Positions 5,567 to 10,184 of a stretch of 10,184 nt of DNA are shown piece by piece. The notes below the pieces were generated by a model that searched no databases, was not told the DNA's origin, and saw only the letters and a program-made list of their open reading frames with translations. The stretch is from Propionibacteriaceae bacterium (lineage in GTDB: Bacteria; Actinomycetota; Actinomycetes; Propionibacteriales; Propionibacteriaceae), in assembly GCA_031260385.1 (NCBI GenBank), contig JAIRKB010000310.1, forward strand, positions 1-10,184, in the 5' to 3' direction. A program made the position numbers and the translations under genes. Position 1 is the stretch's first letter. Each line of letters begins with the position of its first letter.

Positions 5567-6283
5567 GTGGTGTCAAAGTTTGACTCGTTCCTCACTCTTC
5601 AAGGCATCTGTGTGCAACTTGGAACCTTTGTGATGACAAACATAAGCTTTTGGGTGACTCCCGGGGAGATTGTTGGATATCTCGGTCACAATGGCTCTGG
5701 GAAAACGACCACCCTGCGGGTGATGTCGAATATGGTGCGGCCGACGGCTGGGACGATCCGGATTGGTGATCTTGACCATCGAGCAGACGAGCGGGCCTTC
5801 AAACAGCGGGTCAGTGTCGTCAATGATTACCACAATGCCTACCAGAACCTAACTGTTAAAGAGGTCTTGGCGTTTGCGGCTCATTTCCAACCGGGTTGGG
5901 ATGAACGCTGGTGTGTCCAAGTCTGTAAGGGGCTGAGACTGCCCCTTGAGGCGAAGATTCGCACCCTGTCGAAAGGGATGCACACCAAGCTAGGGATCGT
6001 GATGGGTTTGAGCCCCCGACCGCAGTTCCTGGTTTTGGACGAACCAACCGCTGGGATGGACCAGATGTCGTCGGAGTGGATCTGGGCGGTCATCCGGGCG
6101 TGGGTAGATCGCGGTGACCTCGGAGTGCTGGTAGCCTCGCACTCGTTGTCCGAGATCGTTGATCAATGCTCGCGGGTGGTCTTACTAGAGCAGGGTCACA
6201 TCGCTGACCAGTTCTACCTGGAGGGTTCCGAGGACAAGGTCGCTGATCTGGCGATCGTACTAAAGGAGGCGACCGATGCGTAG
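5567..6283 (+). CDS. ABC transporter ATP-binding protein, YtrB/PmtA-like
   Basis: The ATPase subunit of an ABC-2-type exporter, 238 residues, acting at the inner face of the membrane. Motifs: Walker A GHNGSGKTT (40-48), signature LSKGM (134-138), Walker B FLVLDEP (154-160) and switch H192. The LSKGM signature and the F-Q-P-G-W-D-E segment (107-113) before it are typical of the YtrB/PmtA branch, whose members export peptides or respond to envelope-active antibiotics; the substrate here is unknown. The usual Q-loop glutamine is not obvious, and the region reads V-V-N-D (84-87). The start is one of two adjacent GTG codons (5567, 5570) after AGGACGGGG. The gene overlaps the permease by 8 bp. No GntR-type regulator gene, common beside this family, is in the window. 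Confidence 0.85.
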   Translation: MVSKFDSFLTLQGICVQLGTFVMTNISFWVTPGEIVGYLGHNGSGKTTTLRVMSNMVRPTAGTIRIGDLDHRADERAFKQRVSVVNDYHNAYQNLTVKEVLAFAAHFQPGWDERWCVQVCKGLRLPLEAKIRTLSKGMHTKLGIVMGLSPRPQFLVLDEPTAGMDQMSSEWIWAVIRAWVDRGDLGVLVASHSLSEIVDQCSRVVLLEQGHIADQFYLEGSEDKVADLAIVLKEATDA

Positions 6284-6650
6284 GAGTCTGTTGACCTCAC
6301 TAGAGGATCTGCGGGTCTTGGTGGCGAAGGATCTGCGGTTGTCTCGACTCGCCTTATTGGTGATCATCGTGTTACAGATCGCCGTCTTACTGGTCGGGCC
6401 GCCCCTATTTCCGGGGTTGAACGGGTCGGGGGCGCTGATCTACCTGGTGGTAGTGATCGTCGGCGGGGTCGCTGCCGTGCTCTATCGACTGCTGGCAGTG
6501 GATAGTGGCACCAGGGGCTTACTCTTCCTCAAGGCCTTACCGATCACGAAAGCGCAAATCTATGGAGCCAAGTGGCTCGTGCTCGGGCTGTTTATCCTCA
6601 TAGACCTGCCCTTGCTTTACCTGGTTTTCTGGTTGCTTGGCGCTGTGTGA
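6276..6650 (+). CDS. Short ABC-2-type permease, possibly truncated
   Basis: Membrane subunit paired with the preceding ATPase. Its ATG lies inside the ATPase 3' end, preceded by a strong AAGGAGG, so the two are translationally coupled. It has 124 residues and about three membrane segments (roughly 25-45, 50-73 and 99-123). Between the second and third is a segment typical of ABC-2 permeases, L-F-L-K-A-L-P-I-T-K (83-92), followed by an A-K-W-L-V-L-G segment. Usual permeases of this type have about six segments and more than 200 residues, so this corresponds to the N-terminal half. The stop is 13 bp from the end of a convergent gene, which leaves no room for the rest. It may be a truncated remnant, or a half-size subunit that works as an oligomer. 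Confidence 0.65.
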   Translation: MRRSLLTSLEDLRVLVAKDLRLSRLALLVIIVLQIAVLLVGPPLFPGLNGSGALIYLVVVIVGGVAAVLYRLLAVDSGTRGLLFLKALPITKAQIYGAKWLVLGLFILIDLPLLYLVFWLLGAV

Positions 6651-6663
6651 GGTTTGCTTGGAC

Positions 6664-8190
6664 TTAGGCGCGCATCGTGCCTGACTCGAGGAAACGCCCA
6701 TGCCAGGACAAGGCCTCCGGCAGGATATGCGGGGTATGGAGGCCAGCGCCTGAGGCACTCGCCCGCTCAAAGTAATCATTAAGCGCGTCACGGTAATCCG
6801 GGTGGGCGCAGACATCGATGATCTTGCGAGCCCGTTGGCGGGGCGGGAGGCCGCGCAGGTCGGCGAGGCCTTGTTCGGTGACCAAGACGTGGACATCGTG
6901 TTCGGTGTGATCAACGTGACTAACCATTGGCACAATCGTTGAGATCGCCCCACCCTTGGCAATTGAAGGGGTGGTGAAGAAGGTGATGTAAGCATTGCGA
7001 GCGAAGTCGCCAGCACCCCCGATCCCGTTCTGCATCTTGGTGCCCATGACGTGGGTGGAGTTAACGTTGCCGTAGATATCGGCTTCGATGAGGCCATTCA
7101 TCGACAGGCAACCGAGGCGGCGGACGACCTCGGGGTGGTTGGTCACCTCGGCGGGGCGCAAGATCACCCGCTCGCGATAGTAGTCGAGGTTGTTGAATAA
7201 CTCCTGTTGAGCGGTGGCAGAGACCGTGAACGCTGTCGAGGAGGCGAAAGCGAGGGTGCCGGTGCGCAACATCTGCAACATGTAATCCTGGACCAGTTCG
7301 GTGTGAGCGGTCAGCCCTTTCCAGCCTGCCGCGTCAATCGCCGCGAGGACGGCATTGGCGATATTGCCGATGCCGGACTGGAGGGGGAGCAGGGTCTTCG
7401 GGAGACGACCTTGTTTGACCTCGTGGGCCAGGAACTCGGAGATGAAGTTGCCGATCTTTTGGGAGTCGGCATCGGGGGGGCGGAAGTCGGGGGTTTGCTC
7501 GGCGATGTCGGTTTCGACAACGGCAATCACCTTATCTAGTGAGCATTTCAGGTAGGGGACGCCAATCCGTTCCTTGGGATGGGTCAGGGGGATGGGCTCT
7601 AGATTGGGCGGTGAGGTTGGGCCGTAGTAAACATCGTGGAAACCCCGAAAACCATCGGGTTGAGCGGAGTTAACCTCGAGGATGATCTTGTCGGCCTGGT
7701 CGAGCCAGGTTTTCGAGATGCCGATCGAGCTGGAGGGTAGCAGGGTTCCGTCGGGGTCAATCGCCGCTACCTCAACGATGGCGATATTAAGCGGGCCGAA
7801 CATGCCAGCGGTGACCTGGGAGGAGACATGGGATAGGTGGGTGTCGGTGAAGCCGATCTTGCCGGCATTGATCTGGTTGCGCATCGCCGCGACTGATTGA
7901 TAGGGCATGCGCAGCTTGATGCCGTCTACGGCGACCAGAGCGGAATCCAGCTCGGCGGCGGTGGCGACCGAGAGGAGATTGATCTGGAAATCCTCACCCC
8001 GATCATGGGCTTGGCCAATCCGTTCGGCTAGCGCGATCGGCACCACCTTGGGGTGTCCTGAGCCCGCGAAACCGCTAACTCCAACCGTGTCTCCCGGCTC
8101 AATCATTGCGGCGGCCTGGGCACCAGTGCACAGTTTGGCCGCAAATCCCGGATGGCTTATTCTCGCGTTATTACCCGTCATGATTTCCAT
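6664..8190 (-). CDS. Acetyl-CoA hydrolase / succinyl-CoA:acetate CoA-transferase
   Basis: Cytoplasmic enzyme of the class I CoA-transferase family (AarC/Cat1/ScpC type). It moves CoA between succinyl- or propionyl-CoA and acetate, or hydrolyses acetyl-CoA. At 508 residues the length is normal. Visible motifs are QSGIGNIANA (271-280), HTELVQD (296-302) with the expected catalytic glutamate E298, the CoA-site motif GIGGAGDFARNA (389-400), and VTEQGLADLRG (437-447). The sequence cannot separate hydrolase from transferase; in fermenting actinomycetes the transferase role, linked to acetate or propionate formation, is likely. The start could be ATG 8190, or ATG 8181 with a weak GGA upstream. A 7-bp inverted repeat overlaps the start. 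The gene is the last of three leftward genes. Confidence 0.92.
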   Translation of the reverse strand: MEIMTGNNARISHPGFAAKLCTGAQAAAMIEPGDTVGVSGFAGSGHPKVVPIALAERIGQAHDRGEDFQINLLSVATAAELDSALVAVDGIKLRMPYQSVAAMRNQINAGKIGFTDTHLSHVSSQVTAGMFGPLNIAIVEVAAIDPDGTLLPSSSIGISKTWLDQADKIILEVNSAQPDGFRGFHDVYYGPTSPPNLEPIPLTHPKERIGVPYLKCSLDKVIAVVETDIAEQTPDFRPPDADSQKIGNFISEFLAHEVKQGRLPKTLLPLQSGIGNIANAVLAAIDAAGWKGLTAHTELVQDYMLQMLRTGTLAFASSTAFTVSATAQQELFNNLDYYRERVILRPAEVTNHPEVVRRLGCLSMNGLIEADIYGNVNSTHVMGTKMQNGIGGAGDFARNAYITFFTTPSIAKGGAISTIVPMVSHVDHTEHDVHVLVTEQGLADLRGLPPRQRARKIIDVCAHPDYRDALNDYFERASASGAGLHTPHILPEALSWHGRFLESGTMRA

Positions 8191-8213
8191 TATCGCATTA
8201 GTGCTAGCGATAA
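8190..8213. promoter_or_regulatory. Inverted repeat at the CoA-transferase start
   Basis: TTATCGC (8190-8196) and GCGATAA (8207-8213) are perfect 7-bp arms with a 10-bp spacer. One arm touches the first base of the ATG at 8190. It could be an operator for a local regulator, or a leader hairpin that hides the start region. No clear -35/-10 pair was found around it. Confidence 0.4.
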
Positions 8214-8275
8214 GGGGTTCAGTCCAGGGATGGGAACAGCCGGGAAGGAGTGGAGATTTCTGCTAGTACGGGCCG

Positions 8276-8875
8276 CTAGTGGCTCGCGATGTAGGCTTCC
8301 TCCATGGTGGCGCCGGCCCAAGCGATCTCGTAGAGCCGACCAGTGCCGATCACCTCGGTGGTGATCTTTAGACGGCCGTCCTTGGGGATGCCTTCCATGT
8401 CGAGCAGGGCTTTGACGGTGACCTCGGGCCAGCCATCGTTGAGTTCACTGGGGGCGACGGCAGGGAAATGGATCGTCAGTTCGGCTTGTTCGGAATTAAG
8501 CGCCTTAATGTCGACTAACTCGCCTGTCCGACCGTACTCGGTCTCCCAGAGCCCATGACCGAAGTAGGCGACCCCGTTTTCGTAGCTGAAGGCGACCCAG
8601 ATATTGTCGGTCGCAACCCAGACTCCTGCAAAGCGGTCCCAGAGGAACTTGACGGCGGCCGGATCCGGTAGGGCGGCGATCGCTTGGTCGAGATCCTCGA
8701 TCGTCGGGGCGGTGGAGTTGCCGGGGGTGGTTTGGGTGATTGGGGTGGTTGGTGGTGGGGTGGGGTCATCCGATTTCTTGCCAAACCACCCGGCCTGCCA
8801 GACCACGAGGCCTAGAGCGATCGCGAGGACGACGACTAGTGTCCAAGCGACCCCCATAGCGAACTGATTTTTCAT
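8276..8875 (-). CDS. Membrane-anchored extracellular protein of unknown function
   Basis: A 199-residue protein I do not recognise. The N-terminus has a short basic start (K2), one hydrophobic segment at about 8-29, and then G-K-K; it may be an anchor or an uncleaved signal. A Pro/Thr/Ser-rich linker runs from about 36 to 57. The rest is a compact acidic domain with alternating hydrophobic residues, rich in W, Y and G, suggesting a beta-sheet fold outside the membrane. There are no cysteines, so no lipobox and no disulfide. AGGAG sits 5 nt before ATG 8875. It follows the beta-propeller gene on the same strand, across a 106-bp gap with a hairpin and a possible promoter, so co-function of the two is only suggested by proximity. 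Confidence 0.75.
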   Translation of the reverse strand: MKNQFAMGVAWTLVVVLAIALGLVVWQAGWFGKKSDDPTPPPTTPITQTTPGNSTAPTIEDLDQAIAALPDPAAVKFLWDRFAGVWVATDNIWVAFSYENGVAYFGHGLWETEYGRTGELVDIKALNSEQAELTIHFPAVAPSELNDGWPEVTVKALLDMEGIPKDGRLKITTEVIGTGRLYEIAWAGATMEEAYIASH

Positions 8876-8898
8876 GTCAACTCCTATGTTGATCAGCT

Positions 8899-8921
8899 AA
8901 GCGAGGCCGATGGTCTCGCTT
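8899..8921 (-). promoter_or_regulatory. Leader hairpin before the membrane-anchored gene
   Basis: AAGCGAG (8899-8905) and CTCGCTT (8915-8921) are perfect 7-bp arms with a 9-nt loop, 24-46 bp upstream of ATG 8875. On the minus strand an extended -10-like TGTGTCATAAT lies just before it (-10 CATAAT at about 8938-8943), without a convincing -35. It may be a leader structure or a terminator of the upstream propeller gene; no T-run follows. Confidence 0.35.
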
Positions 8922-8981
8922 GGTAAGTCTTGCAACGATTATGACACACCGTTAGGAGGCGAAACACTTTGCGGGGCGGGG

Positions 8982-10184
8982 CTACAGAATCCAAATACCG
9001 AAGGTATCGCCCCAATAGGGGACGATCAACCCGTCGGCGGTCGGGAAGGCGAAGGCGGGGCGAGCTGTCGGTCCACTAGAGACGTTGAGCATGGTCGTGG
9101 GTCCGGTTAAATCACCGGGCACGCCCACGAATGACAGTTCGTCGATGATTGTTAGCGGCGAGGTCGAGTAGTCAAAGACGGTCACATCGAGCCTGGTGGG
9201 GTGGGTGGCGACAATAGCGCAAGCCAGGTCGTAGCCACAGGGGTAGACTCCCGATACCCCGGAGTCGGTGCCGGTGGCGAGGTCGGCTAGGGTCGCGACC
9301 ACCCCGCCAGAGGCGGCGTCTATCAAGGCGATGCCGGAGCCGCTAGGCACGGCGACAAGGGCTTGGTCGCCGATGGTAAGGATGCCGCAAGTCCAAAGGT
9401 TGATCGGACTTTGGGGGCCATAGTAAAGATCGGGATAGGCGATTGACCAGGATTTCTGGCCGGTGTCAAGATTGACCGCCCAAATCGATTCCGTTCCGGA
9501 TTGGAAGTCGTAGGTCACAAAGATAAAGCTGTCTCTCGTCGTACAACCGAGGCCGCTAAGACCAGTCCGGGAAGGCAGGGTGAGGGACCAGGATGGGCTG
9601 GTTGCGGGCTGATCGGGCCAACGGGTAATCACCCCGCCGGTGGCCCTGCCAGACAGATCAAGGGACTGCAAGATGGCACCACCGGCTTCAAAGTAGGTGG
9701 CGTCTACGCCAGGATCGAGGGTGATCATTGGTTTGCCGGTGGTAATCGAGACATAGGCATAATCGCGATTGGGCACGACGGCGAGGACGAGCCCGGGAAG
9801 TTGGGGTGCGGAATAACACCAATGTCCCTGGGGGATGCCGGTGAGCCGCCAAAGTGGGCTGGTGAGGTCGGTAGCGCGATAGGCCGTCGTGGTCGTGGAA
9901 ATCTCGGCGCAGATACTGCCGGACCCGTCTAGAGAGGTCGAATCGCTGACGACGACGATTCCCTCCTGATAGGCCATGACAACCTGATTGAAGTTCCGGT
10001 GCGAGGGGTGGTTAGGCTGGTTGGGGTCGGGCCAGCCGCGCGGGGTGGGATCTTCGAGGTTGGTTAGTATCGTGCCGGAGGTTAGACCAATGACCATGGT
10101 GATGCAGCGAGTGATCGTGGCGTTGTCGGCGAGGGTGAGGGCGATATTTCCTTGGTCAACGAACCATGGTGCGTCGAAAGGATA
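8982..10184 (-). CDS. PQQ-like beta-propeller protein, 5' end outside the window
   Basis: The visible part is 400 residues plus stop. An ATG at 10097 is not the true start, because the frame stays open through 29 more codons to the window edge with sequence of the same character. Repeated blade-like units alternate short hydrophobic strands with turn motifs such as D-T-G-Q-K-S-W, D-A-A-S-G-G-V and T-T-G-K-P, the pattern of PQQ-type propeller repeats. The content is low in Lys and high in Ser, Thr, Gly and aromatic residues, with several cysteines, which fits an exported protein; no signal can be checked because the N-terminus is missing. No catalytic residues are recognised. A binding or scaffold role at the envelope is inference. 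It is transcribed towards the membrane-anchored gene. Confidence 0.75.
   Translation of the reverse strand, partial: YPFDAPWFVDQGNIALTLADNATITRCITMVIGLTSGTILTNLEDPTPRGWPDPNQPNHPSHRNFNQVVMAYQEGIVVVSDSTSLDGSGSICAEISTTTTAYRATDLTSPLWRLTGIPQGHWCYSAPQLPGLVLAVVPNRDYAYVSITTGKPMITLDPGVDATYFEAGGAILQSLDLSGRATGGVITRWPDQPATSPSWSLTLPSRTGLSGLGCTTRDSFIFVTYDFQSGTESIWAVNLDTGQKSWSIAYPDLYYGPQSPINLWTCGILTIGDQALVAVPSGSGIALIDAASGGVVATLADLATGTDSGVSGVYPCGYDLACAIVATHPTRLDVTVFDYSTSPLTIIDELSFVGVPGDLTGPTTMLNVSSGPTARPAFAFPTADGLIVPYWGDTFGIWIL

Noticed and set aside
4965..8961. ACCGTTAGGAGGCG present both before smpB (4965-4978) and at 8948-8961
   Set aside because: Most of it is a Shine-Dalgarno-like core. The second copy leads into no plausible rightward gene, so it is taken as coincidence.
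9501..9932. 143-residue rightward frame within the propeller gene
   Set aside because: It is antisense to a protein with clear blade-like repeats and lacks a start signal. The same applies to 7207-7539 within the CoA-transferase gene.

Overview
The window reads as chromosomal DNA of a moderately GC-rich actinobacterium. The main evidence is the block prfB - ftsE - ftsX - secreted peptidoglycan hydrolase - smpB, a gene order typical of Actinobacteria, together with an acetyl-CoA hydrolase/CoA-transferase of the kind common in fermentative actinomycetes. A propionibacterial or Actinomyces-like host is possible, but the genus cannot be read from the sequence.

Layout. (1) 1-213 holds no convincing gene, only hairpins; the strong one at 135-165 probably ends the leftward gene that follows. 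(2) 214-486 (-) is a 90-residue protein resembling the uncharacterised actinobacterial DUF6504-type family. It diverges from prfB. Its promoter region carries two LexA/SOS-box-like palindromes 31 bp apart, one of them lying between the -35 and -10 hexamers. (3) 631-5451 (+) is the core block: release factor 2, the FtsEX division ABC complex with its own promoter and a palindrome around the -10, a strong terminator after ftsX, a coiled-coil M23 peptidase that is the likely FtsEX effector, and smpB for trans-translation. The peptidase-smpB gap holds two GC hairpins and a three-copy 10-bp tandem repeat. (4) 5567-6650 (+) is a two-gene ABC-2-type exporter. Its ATPase overlaps an unusually short permease that ends 13 bp before a convergent gene. 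(5) 6664-10184 (-) holds, in order of transcription, an incomplete secreted-type beta-propeller protein, a membrane-anchored protein of unknown function, and an acetyl-CoA hydrolase/succinyl-CoA:acetate CoA-transferase.

How the genes work together. FtsE and FtsX would couple ATP hydrolysis in the cytoplasm to activation of the external M23 hydrolase during cell separation. RF2 and SmpB serve translation termination and ribosome rescue. The CoA-transferase serves acetate/CoA metabolism. The most notable signal outside the known genes is the double SOS-like operator at 506-552, which suggests that the small divergent gene is induced by DNA damage. No clearly new multi-gene system is visible.
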